A program made the position numbers and the translations under genes. DNA of 34,375 bases from NCBI GenBank assembly GCA_027313145.1, contig DAHVEJ010000005.1, forward strand, positions 1 through 34,375, given 5' to 3'. Source of the stretch: Phycisphaerales bacterium (GTDB lineage: Bacteria > Planctomycetota > Phycisphaerae > WQYP01). Positions 1-8,905 of the stretch are shown piece after piece; position 1 is the stretch's first letter; each line of letters opens with the position of its first letter. The notes under the pieces were generated by a model. It saw nothing but the letters and a program-made list of their open reading frames with translations. It made no database searches and was not told where the DNA came from.

Positions 1-391
1 TGAGAGGGATAATTAGTAACCGCGCTAAAAGTTAAGGATTTGGCCTCCAGAGATCTGGCAGAATCGGTCACAGACCCCAACGCTATGAGCAAATTCGCGA
101 ACCTCGTAGGGCGACATCTGCGAGCGCTGCCGCCCGGAAGGCCGCGAAAAGACACAACAACCCGATCCGCAAGGGCACCTCGCAGCGCACACCCGGGATT
201 TCATAGGCGGATGTCCCCGGTATTTCCTGCCCTAAATTCTCCTGCTCTATCGGGCCGCAGCCCGATGCCCCGAGATCAGGTGAACAGGTGAGCAGGGGAC
301 CGCAGGAGGACCTTGTGGCTCGGCGACAGCAACGCTTACGTTCCAGCCCTATTTGCTCTGCTGATCACCTGTTCTAAATTCTCCTTCTCCA
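1..391. other. Left-edge intergenic region with inverted repeats
   Basis: No gene is well supported here. The sequence contains a perfect 7-bp hairpin at 249-266 (ATCGGGC / GCCCGAT, loop CGCA). A longer inverted repeat pairs 282-295 with 361-374 (13 of 14 positions). The 11-mer CTAAATTCTCC occurs at both 232-242 and 374-384. On the minus strand one frame is open from the left edge to about 200 (stop at 201-203), with a possible GTG at 153-155. It could be the 5' part of a gene that continues outside the window, but nothing in its translation is recognisable to me. Confidence 0.35.
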
Positions 392-410
392 TTTTTGCCT
401 GCGGCAAAAA
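392..410 (-). terminator. Hairpin terminator of tRNA-Arg
   Basis: An inverted repeat TTTTTGCC / GGCAAAAA with a 3-nt loop begins immediately after the tRNA discriminator base on the minus strand. The A/T-rich arms serve as both stem and U-tract, which fits an intrinsic terminator for the tRNA transcript. Confidence 0.6.
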
Positions 411-484
411 TGCGCTCGGCGGGAATCGAACCCACAACCGTCCGCTTAGAAGGCGGATGCTCTATCCAATTGAGCTACGAGCGC
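411..484 (-). tRNA. tRNA-Arg (anticodon UCU)
   Basis: The minus strand folds into a complete cloverleaf. The acceptor stem is GCGCTCG paired with CGAGCGC (7/7), the D arm is GCTC/GAGC, and the anticodon stem is TCCGC/GCGGA around the loop CTTCTAA, giving anticodon UCU for AGA codons. The T arm is GTGGG/CCCGC around TTCGATT. The discriminator is A at position 411. CCA is not encoded, so it must be added after transcription. A terminator hairpin follows directly. The gene lies downstream of sucB on the same strand and is probably independently transcribed. Confidence 0.95.
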
Positions 485-596
485 CTGCGCCATAGTTTAT
501 CGCGCCAAGGAGCCGGTCCGAGTAATCACCGGGTTGCGCCACGGCGTAACGCGGCGTAATTTCTGACGGCGGCGGGCCAGGTGTCACACAAGTTTG

Positions 597-1847
597 TCAA
601 ATTTCCAGCAGCAACCTTGTGGGGTCTTCCATGGATTCCTTTATGTGCACCAGAAAGCTTACCGCCTGCTGGCCATCAATGATGCGATGATCGTAGGAAA
701 GTGCCGCATACATCATGGGGCGGATGACAATTTGATCATTCACCACGACGGCGCGTTTTTCTATTTTATGCAGACCCAGAATGGCACTCTGCGGCGGATT
801 AAGAATCGGCGTGGACAACAGGGACCCGAATACGCCGCCGTTGGTGATGGTAAACGTGCCGCCACCCAGTTCATCCAGCGTAATTTTGCCTTCACGGGCG
901 CGTTGCGCCAGGCGTTTAATTTCCGCTTCAATCTGGGCCATGGAAAGTTTATTGGCGTAACGCACCACCGGCACCACCAGGCCTTTTTCCGTGGCCACCG
1001 CCACGCCCAGATGGACATTGTTTTTATAAATAACAATCCGATTTTGCAGTTGGGCATTGACAATGGGGACAGCCTTGGCGGCGGCACATGCGGCCCGGGC
1101 GAAAAAGGAGAGGAAGCCCAGACCCACATTGTGCGTTTTTTCAAATTTCTCTTTGTATTTCTCACGCAAGGCCATCACCGCGGACATATCAATTTCATTA
1201 AAGGTTGTCAGGATGGCCGCGTTGTGCTGCGCTTCCACAAGACGGCGGGCGATGGTTTCACGCAATTTTGACATTTCCACGCGGGTTTCTTCGGGTCCGT
1301 CGCCCTGGATGGCCGGGGCCGCAACCGGTGGCTTAACCGGGGTGGGCCGCGCGGCGGCAACCGGTGCCGCCGTGACCGCCGGAGTCGGCGCACTACCGCG
1401 GGTCTCCAAATACTGCACCACATCCCCCTTGGTGATGCGGTTACCCGGTCCGGTAGGAGAAACCGCCGCCGGGTCAATATTGTTTTCTTTTACCATGCGT
1501 TCCACCGATGGGGAAAGTGTTTTATGAGCGGCCCGGTCACCGCCGGCGGGTTTTGGCGCGGCAGTCGCCGGAGCGGCCGTTGAATTTTTAGCAACGGCCT
1601 TGGCACCTGGTTCAACGCGGGCGACAACGTCACCGACATTAACCGTCTGGCCGGCGGTTTTGACGATACGCAGCACTCCCTGCGTACCGGCGGGCAATTC
1701 AACGGTGGCCTTATCCGTTTCCAGCTCCGCCACTACGTCATCGGCGAGGACGAAATCGCCATCGGCTTTTACCCAACTGGCAATGCGGGCCTCGGTAACA
1801 GATTCCCCCAAGCCGGGAACGAACAAATCTACAAGTGTGTTACTCAT
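597..1847 (-). CDS. sucB: Dihydrolipoamide succinyltransferase, E2 of 2-oxoglutarate dehydrogenase
   Basis: This is the E2 core of the cytoplasmic 2-oxoglutarate dehydrogenase complex, which transfers the succinyl group from lipoyl-lysine to CoA in the TCA cycle. The 416-residue protein has one lipoyl domain (about 1-79) with the ETDKA motif and lipoylated Lys46. An Ala/Pro-rich linker follows, then a peripheral-subunit-binding domain (about 110-147, LSPSVERMV...GRITKGDV-like). After a second linker comes the acyltransferase domain (about 188-416) with the catalytic HRIIDG motif (His387, Asp391). Length and order match bacterial SucB, which has a single lipoyl domain. The ATG at 1845-1847 starts exactly at the lipoyl domain. 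The gene lies 206 bp downstream of sucA on the same strand, so the two probably form one transcript. No lpd (E3) gene is in the window. A pyruvate or branched-chain E2 is less likely because of the sucA partner. Confidence 0.95.
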   Translation of the reverse strand: MSNTLVDLFVPGLGESVTEARIASWVKADGDFVLADDVVAELETDKATVELPAGTQGVLRIVKTAGQTVNVGDVVARVEPGAKAVAKNSTAAPATAAPKPAGGDRAAHKTLSPSVERMVKENNIDPAAVSPTGPGNRITKGDVVQYLETRGSAPTPAVTAAPVAAARPTPVKPPVAAPAIQGDGPEETRVEMSKLRETIARRLVEAQHNAAILTTFNEIDMSAVMALREKYKEKFEKTHNVGLGFLSFFARAACAAAKAVPIVNAQLQNRIVIYKNNVHLGVAVATEKGLVVPVVRYANKLSMAQIEAEIKRLAQRAREGKITLDELGGGTFTITNGGVFGSLLSTPILNPPQSAILGLHKIEKRAVVVNDQIVIRPMMYAALSYDHRIIDGQQAVSFLVHIKESMEDPTRLLLEI

Positions 1848-1997
1848 AATGTGTGGATTCTTTCATGATACTTGTGACATAGCCTCGCGGCACATTTCTC
1901 AATCGCCCCTATCTTATAACGCGCCGGTGCGCAACGGAAAAGTCTCCCCCGCGCACCGGATGGTATTCCAGTGATTGATCCACCGCCGCCTGCCAAC

Positions 1998-2036
1998 CAC
2001 CGGGTCATCGCCCGGTGCTCTATGACGCGAAGCGGC
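1998..2036. repeat. Palindromic intergenic repeat, copy A
   Basis: In the sucA-sucB spacer, CACCGGG pairs with CCCGGTG across a short loop and is followed by CTCTATGACGCGAAGCGG. A closely related element (copy B) lies upstream of sucA at 5073-5111. The shared core is CACCGGG, a loop of 6-7 nt, CCCGGTGCTCYATGACGCG, then GCGG after two variable bases. This looks like a dispersed REP-like element. Confidence 0.55.
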
Positions 2037-2053
2037 ACCGATGCGCTTCGCGC

Positions 2054-4918
2054 TTACTTGGCAATCGGAGCGCCTTCACGAACTTCCACTTCGCTGGGGC
2101 GCGATTGGCCGGCCGGGGCGTGTTCTTTGCCCATTACATCCGCAACGGACAAATTCAGCGCTCGGGCCAATATTTCCGCCTGTTCGTGCACATGACGTTC
2201 ATGCGAACCGGCGGCCGGCGAACTCGATGGCTTGCGCCCGATGTACGTCAATTTTTGCATGCCCGGCCAATGATAATGCAATTTCGCCCCGATAAATGGA
2301 TACACGCCATTGTTGCGCGGTTCTTCCTGAACCCATACCATTTCCACGCCTTTGGGATACGTGCGAGCGATTTCGGTAAGCCGATCCGCGTAGAAGGGAT
2401 AAATCTGTTCCAGGCGAAGAATGGCGATATCGGTAATATGATTTTTTTCGCGCTCCGCCAGAAGTTCATAATAAATTTTCCCGCTGCAAACCAGCACACG
2501 CCGCACGCGTGAACGGTCGAGCTTGGAGGTCTCGTCGATGATTTCCTCAAATTGACCGCCGCTGAATTCCTCCAGCCGCGAAACCGCCATTTTATTTCTA
2601 AGCAGACTCTTGGGGGCCATGACAATCAGCGGCTTGCGGAAGCTGCGGTGCATCTGCCGGCGCAGCAGATGGAAATATTGCGCCGGCGTTGTGGGATTGC
2701 ACACCTGAATATTATCTTCCGCGGCCAATTGCAGGAATCGTTCCAGCCGGGCGTGGGAATGTTCAGGCCCCTGTCCCTCATAACCGTGCGGCAAGAGCAT
2801 GACCATACCGTTATATTTACCCCACTTGGTCTCCGCACTTACCAGAAACTGGTCAATGATAGGCTGAGCCATATTGATAAAATCACCGAATTGCGCTTCC
2901 CACATGACCAGCGCGTGGGGATCAGCGGATGAAAATCCATATTCAAAGCCCACAACAGCTAATTCGGAAAGCATGGTGTTGATAATGGTAAAGCGCGCCT
3001 TGGCTTCGCTGAATGCCGCCAGGGGATTGTAAGGATTGCCGGTTTCCGAATCAAAAATAACGGCGTTGCGATGGCTGAAGGTTCCGCGGCACACATCCTG
3101 CCCGGTCAGGCGAACCCAAGCGCCTTCATTCAGCAGCGAGCCGATGGCCAGCATTTCCCCGTTGCCCCAGTCGATACCTTCACCCTTCCGCACGGCATCC
3201 AGCCGCTGCTTGTACATTTGTGCCACTTTCGGATGGGGTGAAAACGTATCGGGGAACTTACAGACTTTTTCAGCGATGCTCAGGAGTTCCTGGGAAGTTA
3301 CGGAAGTATCCACACGCCAATCGCGAATATCGCGCGGGACTTTCAGCAGATCTTTCCATGGGCCGTGCACGGGTGGCGCGGCTTCGGTGGGTTTGAAGGT
3401 TTGGGCGTATTCATGCGCCTTATCCAGCCGATCATGAATCTCTTGCGCTATGTCATCAAGCTGTACCTGGGTCATGTGCCCGGAATCGAGAAGACGTTTG
3501 GCATATAGTTGCCGGGTAGTGGGATGTTTGGAAATTTCACGATACATCACCGGTTGCGTTACGCTGGGATCATCTAATTCATTATGCCCGCGCCGGCGAT
3601 AACAGACCAGATCGATAATCACATCCGCTTTGAACCGCTGACGAAAGGCAATCGCCAGACGGGCGGCCTGCACCACCGCCTCTGGATCATCGCCATTGAC
3701 ATGAAACACCGGGGACTGAATAGCCTTCGCCACATCCGTGGGATAACGCGTAAAGCGGCCATCAGTGGGATTGGTCGTAAAGCCAATCTGATTATTCACA
3801 ATAATATGAACGGTCCCGCCAGTGCGATACGCTTCGAGTTCTGAAAGATATAACGTTTCGGCCACAATGCCCTGCCCGGTAAACGCGGCGTCGCCGTGCA
3901 TGAGCACGGGCATGACACGCTGGCGTGTTACATCGCCCTTGCGGTTTTGCTTGGCGCGGACAATACCTTCCACCACGGGGTCAACAATTTCCAAATGACT
4001 CGGATTGGCTGAAAGCGATAAGTGCACGGACCGGCCGGAGCGCGTGGTGGAATCATAAGCATAGCCCAGGTGATACTTCACATCGCCATCCCCCATCGAT
4101 TTCTGAGGGCGATCCAGCACTTCCGCCATAATCATTTCGTAGGGTTTGTGCATGGTATGGGCCAGCACATTGAGCCGGCCGCGGTGCGGCATGCCCATGA
4201 CAATTTCATCCACACCATTTTCAGCCGCTTTTTCCACCACTTCATCCAAGAGATTGATTAAGGATTCCGCGCCTTCAATACTGAATCGTTTGGTGGTGGG
4301 ATGGCGGCGCTGCAGGAATAATTCAAAATCCTCCGACGCCGCCAGACGCGACATCATAAAGGCGCGATCCGCATCGGAAAGCTGCGGTTTGTTGAGTGTC
4401 GGCTCCATGCTATCTTGCAGGAATTGCCGCTGCTCCGGATCACGTATGTCCATATATTCCACAGCGAGGGTTCCGCAGTAGGTGGCACGTAACATGGAGA
4501 TCAGTTGCCGCAATGGCACGCGCCCGCCGCCGCCAAAGCTTCCCGCATTTACGGTTCGATCCAAATCCGCTTCGCTTAAGCCAAACTCATTGAGACTCAA
4601 TAAGGGATGGTCTGTGGCGTTATGCCCCAGGGGATCTAAATCAGCAATTAAATGGCCCAGTTCCCGATAGCTATGCACCAGGTCAGAGATCTGCAAATCC
4701 GGCGCTGCGTCCGCGGAGGGGGCGGCAGCGACTGCGGTGCCGACTTGTGCACTGGTCGTATCGGCCGCCAGATCAAAGCCCCGGAAAAACCACTGCCATT
4801 GCGGATCAACCGCTTCCGGCTTGAGTTTCCATTGTTCATAAAGATTTTGCAAAAATTCGGGACTCAATCCCTCCAGCGATTGCTGAGAACCGCTACCGTC
4901 AACATCCGAGGTAACCAC
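2054..4918 (-). CDS. sucA: 2-oxoglutarate dehydrogenase E1 component
   Basis: This is the thiamine-diphosphate-dependent E1 enzyme. It decarboxylates 2-oxoglutarate and reductively succinylates the E2 lipoyl group. At 954 residues it is close to the E. coli enzyme (933). The N-terminal E2-binding-type segment LYEQWKLKPEAVDPQWQWFF is at about 26-45. The HRGRLN motif is at 245-250. The ThDP-binding GD...NN motif runs from Gly342-Asp343 to Asn375-Asn376, and a RRGHNE stretch typical of the family follows. The C-terminal transketolase-like half is intact (LRLEQIYPF near the end). The start is GTG (4916-4918), set by GGAG seven bases upstream. A small GGGCG/CGCCC hairpin sits just before that ribosome binding site. 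sucB follows after 206 bp. No actinobacterial-type fused E2 domain is present, consistent with the separate sucB. Confidence 0.95.
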   Translation of the reverse strand: MVTSDVDGSGSQQSLEGLSPEFLQNLYEQWKLKPEAVDPQWQWFFRGFDLAADTTSAQVGTAVAAAPSADAAPDLQISDLVHSYRELGHLIADLDPLGHNATDHPLLSLNEFGLSEADLDRTVNAGSFGGGGRVPLRQLISMLRATYCGTLAVEYMDIRDPEQRQFLQDSMEPTLNKPQLSDADRAFMMSRLAASEDFELFLQRRHPTTKRFSIEGAESLINLLDEVVEKAAENGVDEIVMGMPHRGRLNVLAHTMHKPYEMIMAEVLDRPQKSMGDGDVKYHLGYAYDSTTRSGRSVHLSLSANPSHLEIVDPVVEGIVRAKQNRKGDVTRQRVMPVLMHGDAAFTGQGIVAETLYLSELEAYRTGGTVHIIVNNQIGFTTNPTDGRFTRYPTDVAKAIQSPVFHVNGDDPEAVVQAARLAIAFRQRFKADVIIDLVCYRRRGHNELDDPSVTQPVMYREISKHPTTRQLYAKRLLDSGHMTQVQLDDIAQEIHDRLDKAHEYAQTFKPTEAAPPVHGPWKDLLKVPRDIRDWRVDTSVTSQELLSIAEKVCKFPDTFSPHPKVAQMYKQRLDAVRKGEGIDWGNGEMLAIGSLLNEGAWVRLTGQDVCRGTFSHRNAVIFDSETGNPYNPLAAFSEAKARFTIINTMLSELAVVGFEYGFSSADPHALVMWEAQFGDFINMAQPIIDQFLVSAETKWGKYNGMVMLLPHGYEGQGPEHSHARLERFLQLAAEDNIQVCNPTTPAQYFHLLRRQMHRSFRKPLIVMAPKSLLRNKMAVSRLEEFSGGQFEEIIDETSKLDRSRVRRVLVCSGKIYYELLAEREKNHITDIAILRLEQIYPFYADRLTEIARTYPKGVEMVWVQEEPRNNGVYPFIGAKLHYHWPGMQKLTYIGRKPSSSPAAGSHERHVHEQAEILARALNLSVADVMGKEHAPAGQSRPSEVEVREGAPIAK

Positions 4919-4937
4919 GTTTTTTCTCCGAAAATCA

Positions 4938-4954
4938 GGGCGTTTTTATCGCCC
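4938..4954 (-). promoter_or_regulatory. Hairpin in the sucA 5' leader
   Basis: A perfect 5-bp stem GGGCG/CGCCC with a 7-nt A/T loop lies about 10 bases upstream of the sucA GGAG. It could modulate translation initiation. The sequence alone does not show a ligand or regulator. Confidence 0.3.
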
Positions 4955-5541
4955 GCACATCCTCTGTTCTACATAATTCAGCCTGGAGAGGCAAATGTCC
5001 AAGGGGAATTCCAACACAATCCATCGTGAACGCGAATCTTGTTTATCAGCAAACTGGCCCTTGGCATTGACCCACCGGGATGCCATCCCGGTGCTCCATG
5101 ACGCGGCGCGGCCGTCAAAACTTATCGGCGAACAGCGCTGCGTCTAACCCCATACGTATCGGCATAATGCAAGGTTTTGCATTATCGGAAGTGGTGGGGC
5201 ATATCGCATTGCCGTAGCCCATAATTTTTCTTTTCAAAATATTCCTGAAGTTTTTCCTTGACGCCGCCGATAACTGGTGATAGGATGATTTGTGGTGTGA
5301 AGCAGGAGCGATTGTTTCGTATACCGTCATCATCATTGGCTCCGGTATTCCGGTGCCTGCGGCTTGTGAGCCGTGGTTTTTTTCTTTATTCCGCTCCTAC
5401 GCAACCCACCATCATGTTTGCCTGATCCGTCGTCGGCAGTGCCGGAACCCTTGACACGGGTCTCAAAATATCATGGTTTTTGGTTCCGGTGGTATGGTTG
5501 CGCCCCGCAGAACGGGCGGATTTTCTTAACAAAGGATTGTG
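4955..5541. other. Intergenic region between sucA and the pseudopilin leader
   Basis: About 590 bp lie between divergent genes. The region holds repeat copy B (5073-5111). A weak sucA promoter candidate is visible on the minus strand (TTGCCT, 17 nt, TAGAAC, around 4967-4995). A TTGACA at 5452-5457 on plus lacks a convincing -10. A 73-codon minus frame at 5115-5336 has no recognisable features and no good ribosome binding site, so I do not call it a gene. Confidence 0.4.
5073..5111. repeat. Palindromic intergenic repeat, copy B
   Basis: CACCGGGATG and CATCCCGGTG form a near-perfect stem, followed by CTCCATGACGCGGCGCGG. The element shares the core and the trailing CTCYATGACGCG with copy A at 1998-2036, so the two copies flank sucA. 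Both are intergenic. Confidence 0.55.
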
Positions 5542-5700
5542 TGTCCGGCTCTGAAGTTAAGAGCTAGACAGCTTTTGAGGTGGCTTATATTCGGACTGTG
5601 CGGTCCGGAGCCACCACGCGCAGGTTCATCCGAATCGGCAAGGCCACGGGAGCGGTTCCCGTGGCCGGAATCAGCCGATGCCTTCCTTGGCTCCCGCGCG
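5542..5700 (+). promoter_or_regulatory. Candidate structured RNA leader (three consecutive helices)
   Basis: Three stem-loops follow one another. First, TGTC (5542-5545) pairs with GACA (5567-5570), with inner GCTCT/AGAGC. Second, GGTGGC (5579-5584) pairs with GCCACC (5610-5615), with inner CGGAC/GTCCG. Third, a long arm is closed by CGCGC (5617-5621) with GCGCG (5696-5700). It contains ATCGGC/GCCGAT (5634-5639 with 5674-5679) and a perfect 10-bp helix, 5642-5651 with 5657-5666, around the loop GCGGT. The element ends 111 bp before the pseudopilin ATG. I could not match it to the consensus of cyclic-di-GMP, cobalamin, Moco, TPP, FMN or SAM riboswitches as I remember them. Whether it is a leader or an independent small RNA is open. 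Confidence 0.45.
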
Positions 5701-5810
5701 GTTTTCAGTTCCCATAATAATCCGGCTTTGTGCTTTTCAGGCAAGGTTGGTGCGCTATGGGTCGCAGGATACGCAATTACGTGTTTCTCTCTTTTTCGGA
5801 GGCTTCCATT

Positions 5811-6815
5811 ATGCGAAGTTACATCGTCAAAAAACGAGGGTTTACCCTCATTGAGCTGCTCGTGGTGATCTCGATCATCGCACTGCTCATTGCCATTCTG
5901 TTACCCAGCTTGGCTCGTGCCAAGGAACTGGCCAATCGGGCGGTCTGCTCGGCGAACATTCGCGGTATTATTCAATCCTGTTACATCTACGCCCAGAGCA
6001 ACAACTCGCAGTTTCCGGCAACCGAGTCCGCAGCAACCGGCGGCTTACTCCTAAACAAAGGAGGAGCACCGGGCGGACCGAGTGCTACCCCAGCAACACC
6101 TCAGACCGCTGGTTCTGTGACGGCTGCATGGTACCCCGCCGCCGCCCCAGGCGTATCAGATCCGCTGTCCTGCTTATGGATGTTGGTATTGCAAGGGCAA
6201 GATACGCCGAAGAGCTTCATCTGCCCGTCAGATCCGATTGCTACAACGCCGTCGCTGGAATACCAGACGACCACCTCGACGTCGGCGCAATACTACTTTA
6301 ACTTTGACAACATCGTGGCTGCTGGTGGGCCGAATTATAACGGTCAGGGCGAAAGCTACTCGATCGCATGCCCATGGAACGACAGCGGCGGAGTTGGCGG
6401 ATGGTGGACGGATAATTCCGGCTCGGATGTTCCTGAAGTCAGCGATATGGCTCCGGCTTCTCCAGGTTCGGTCGCCACTCCCGGAAGCACCTTGGAACGT
6501 GACACCGCACAACCGGTTACCGGCAACACCTACGGCAACTACATCTACAATTCCGGCAACCATAATGGCGATGGCCAGAATGTCGGATTTGGTGATGATC
6601 ACGTAAGTTGGGAAGTGAACCCGTATGTCGGCCAAAGCGGCGACAACATCTTCACCTTCCAGTCAACTGCCGCAGACGGCCCGGGAACGTCCGGCTACAA
6701 TGGTAACCAGCAGCAGGTTGATAGCAGCAGTACGGCTGTCTCCATGCTGTTCAATACCCCACCGTATGATATCTGCATGCTCCCGGCACGCGATGTCAGC
6801 AGCGGTGCGTGGTAA
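5811..6815 (+). CDS. Type IV pseudopilin-like protein (prepilin N-terminal methylation domain, H-x9 type)
   Basis: The 334-residue protein begins [23 protein letters not shown]. This is a class III signal with the prepilin peptidase site after the Gly of RG/FTLIE, the conserved Glu5 and a hydrophobic helix of about 20 residues. After cleavage and N-methylation it would be an inner-membrane-anchored pseudopilin. The C-terminal part contains [17 protein letters not shown], a variant of the H-x9-DG signature found in large planctomycete pseudopilin families. The ATG at 5811 is chosen because GGAGG (5798-5802) is 8 bases upstream and the signal starts here. Upstream in-frame starts would add an implausible N-terminus. 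It stands alone, with a folded leader before it and a strong terminator after it, so it is monocistronic. Its exact role (secretion, adhesion or surface structure) cannot be read from the sequence. Confidence 0.85.
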   Translation: MRSYIVKKRGFTLIELLVVISIIALLIAILLPSLARAKELANRAVCSANIRGIIQSCYIYAQSNNSQFPATESAATGGLLLNKGGAPGGPSATPATPQTAGSVTAAWYPAAAPGVSDPLSCLWMLVLQGQDTPKSFICPSDPIATTPSLEYQTTTSTSAQYYFNFDNIVAAGGPNYNGQGESYSIACPWNDSGGVGGWWTDNSGSDVPEVSDMAPASPGSVATPGSTLERDTAQPVTGNTYGNYIYNSGNHNGDGQNVGFGDDHVSWEVNPYVGQSGDNIFTFQSTAADGPGTSGYNGNQQQVDSSSTAVSMLFNTPPYDICMLPARDVSSGAW

Positions 6816-6852
6816 GCTTTTGCTTGAGCCTCTGTTGAATTTATAAAATCCC

Positions 6853-6892
6853 GCGGCCCGTTCCGATACATCGGAACGGGCCGCTTTCTTTT
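6853..6892 (+). terminator. Rho-independent terminator of the pseudopilin gene
   Basis: A perfect 14-15 bp inverted repeat, GCGGCCCGTTCCGAT and its complement with a 2-nt loop (6853-6883), is followed by TTTCTTTT. It begins 38 bases after the stop codon. Confidence 0.92.
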
Positions 6893-7135
6893 GCGCCCGC
6901 ATATTTTCGAAGCAGTCTCCCCAATTGCTGCTTCATGCGGCGCTGCACCGCCATAAAATTCAATTTCTGACCTGCGCTGGTCAGCGCAAGGACCCACGTT
7001 GGCGCGGCCGTGATTCCATCGATCCGCCATATTTCCTTCACACCGACATCTCTATTAAAGCGGTCATCAACTGCGCACAACAACGATCACAACGGCGAAA
7101 ATATTGCTTTGACCGCCGTTGCCGCGTTGGGTAAC
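6893..7135. other. Intergenic region upstream of the membrane protein gene
   Basis: No convincing gene, promoter or RNA is visible here. Part of it could be coding if the following gene starts at the upstream GTG (7010), but the translated residues there are polar and not family-like. Confidence 0.3.
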
Positions 7136-8887
7136 ATGTTCCGAATAATAAGCCAACGACACTGCGGCCGGTATGAGGCGAAAAACAGGGGGATTAGCAT
7201 TATCTTGCCTAAGCTTTTACGCACATTCTACGCGTCGCGGCACGCAATTGGTGCGTTGGTTTTATTTGCCACATTTTCCTGCCTCTTTCTGGCGCGAATT
7301 CATTTTAATATGACTCACGGCATTCTGACCCAGAGCTGGGGTATACCGGACTTCTCCCAGTGGGTGTGGTTCTATGCCTGGTGGCCCTACGCAATTTCCC
7401 ACGTGATCAATCCGATGATGTCGTACAAGGTCTGGGCACCAACCGGCCAAAACCTCGGCATGGCCGTTTCAACGCCGTTCACAGCGATTATATACGCTCC
7501 TATCACTTATCTTTTTGGACCAATCGTGACCTACAACGCCGGCATTTTGTTGGCTTTGACCACGAATGCGTGGTGCGCGTATTTGCTGTGCCACAAAATC
7601 ACGCGCAGTTTTTACCCTAGCGTCGTAGGAGGATGGATATTTGCCTATTGCCCGTATGTGCAGTATGACATGAATGGAAAGCCATCCCTTATTACCGTGT
7701 GGGCGTTGCCGATATTGATTTTGCTTTCGATCAAGTACGTGAAATCTGAAATCAGCGACCGCCGGTTTGTTTTGTTGTCCTCATTAATTTTAACGAGTCT
7801 TTTCTATACCACGGACGAAATATTTGTAACATTCGCACTCATGTCGGGCATAACCATGTTGGCGTCGCTTTACCTGTATAGAAAAACCTCCGTTTACCCA
7901 AAACTGATACGCCTCTGCGGATTGTCATTCATGAGCCTTTTCATTACGACTCTGCTGGCATCCCCGTTTATTTACTATGGGTTGTTCGGCCCGGGGGCCT
8001 TTCTCGGGGCCATCCATAAACCCATTGATTTTTCAAATGATCTGATGAGCATTGTTATTCCTTCACCATTTATTTGGCTGGGAGGATCGGCCCTGCACCG
8101 GGCGTTTCTCCGCTTGAACGGATGGCAACTTGATGATTATCTCGGACCCGCGGTCTTGTTGACTTTGGCTTTGTTTTTCATCCAATTTAGAAAACATCCG
8201 TTTGGCAAACTGATAATGATTATCGTGATTCTCTCACTGGTACTAAGCTTCGGCTCCCATCTGGTGGTATATGGGCACGGCACCTTCATCGGCCTGCCCT
8301 ATTGGATATTATTTCATGTGCCGGTTTTAAACAAGGCCATTCCGGCCCGCTTTTGCTTATACGCATACATTGCAATATCCGTTGCAGTCGCCGTTTGGGG
8401 GGCAACCAAGCCGGATTATCTCAAATGGATCCTGTTGGCTTTGTGCATTATTACATTAATGCCGAATGTTTTCAGCGATCAATTCGCGAGCACCCCTGAC
8501 AACCCGGTATTCTTCGCAAGCAACTTGTACAAATCATATATCCATAAAGGTGCGAATGTGATACTGCTTCCCTATGGAATTAACGGTGACAGCCTCCTAT
8601 GGCAGGCGGAGGATAATTTCTACTACAGCATCGCCGGCGGGTATTTCTATCTGGGCAGCCCTTGGCGCGGCACGGTCGTCAGCGACCTGTACAGTGGGTC
8701 CGCCACCAAGGGGTTTTATGAGCAATTTAAGCGCTTCGCCCAGGAAAAGGGGATTTCGTCGCTTATAGTCAGCGATCTGTATGCCTCCCACTGCCGGTCG
8801 CTTTTAAGCCATTTACACACCAGACCAGTGAAAGTTGCCGGTGTGGAAATATACAACATGGGAAAACAGGATGCGCTCCCGCCGTGA
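7136..8887 (+). CDS. Polytopic membrane protein, GT-C glycosyltransferase-like
   Basis: This is a hydrophobic protein of about 583 residues with roughly ten or more membrane segments and a soluble C-terminal part of about 120 residues. The first clear membrane helix is AIGALVLFATFSCLFLARI. It is followed by a luminal-type loop rich in Trp, Asp and Pro (WGIPDFSQWVWFYAWWPYAI), then repeated helices. This architecture resembles YfhO-like and other GT-C family proteins that use lipid-linked sugars at the inner membrane. I see no decisive catalytic motif, so substrate and activity are inference. The start is uncertain. I use the ATG at 7136. A GTG at 7010 would give 625 residues. AGGGGG at 7187-7192 could serve an ATT at 7199 or a TTG at 7205. 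It converges with the glycosyltransferase at 8906-9688, with only 18 bp between the stops. Confidence 0.7.
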   Translation: MFRIISQRHCGRYEAKNRGISIILPKLLRTFYASRHAIGALVLFATFSCLFLARIHFNMTHGILTQSWGIPDFSQWVWFYAWWPYAISHVINPMMSYKVWAPTGQNLGMAVSTPFTAIIYAPITYLFGPIVTYNAGILLALTTNAWCAYLLCHKITRSFYPSVVGGWIFAYCPYVQYDMNGKPSLITVWALPILILLSIKYVKSEISDRRFVLLSSLILTSLFYTTDEIFVTFALMSGITMLASLYLYRKTSVYPKLIRLCGLSFMSLFITTLLASPFIYYGLFGPGAFLGAIHKPIDFSNDLMSIVIPSPFIWLGGSALHRAFLRLNGWQLDDYLGPAVLLTLALFFIQFRKHPFGKLIMIIVILSLVLSFGSHLVVYGHGTFIGLPYWILFHVPVLNKAIPARFCLYAYIAISVAVAVWGATKPDYLKWILLALCIITLMPNVFSDQFASTPDNPVFFASNLYKSYIHKGANVILLPYGINGDSLLWQAEDNFYYSIAGGYFYLGSPWRGTVVSDLYSGSATKGFYEQFKRFAQEKGISSLIVSDLYASHCRSLLSHLHTRPVKVAGVEIYNMGKQDALPP

Positions 8888-8905
8888 AATATCGTGTGCC
8901 CTACC

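Noticed and set aside
313-495. Plus-strand open frame of 60 codons
   Set aside because: It is the antisense of the tRNA-Arg gene. Its translation is the familiar tRNA-complement peptide and it has no coding evidence.
594-1271. Plus-strand open frame of 225 codons over sucB
   Set aside because: It lies fully antisense to a clearly conserved acyltransferase domain, and its His/Phe/Gly-rich translation is typical of a mirror frame.
5115-5336. Minus-strand 73-codon frame upstream of sucA
   Set aside because: No ribosome binding site, no recognisable family and no conserved-looking composition. Kept as intergenic.
5542-5700. Cyclic-di-GMP, cobalamin or Moco riboswitch in the pseudopilin leader
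   Set aside because: The conserved core nucleotides of these classes, as far as I can recall them, are absent. Only general helical structure is present.
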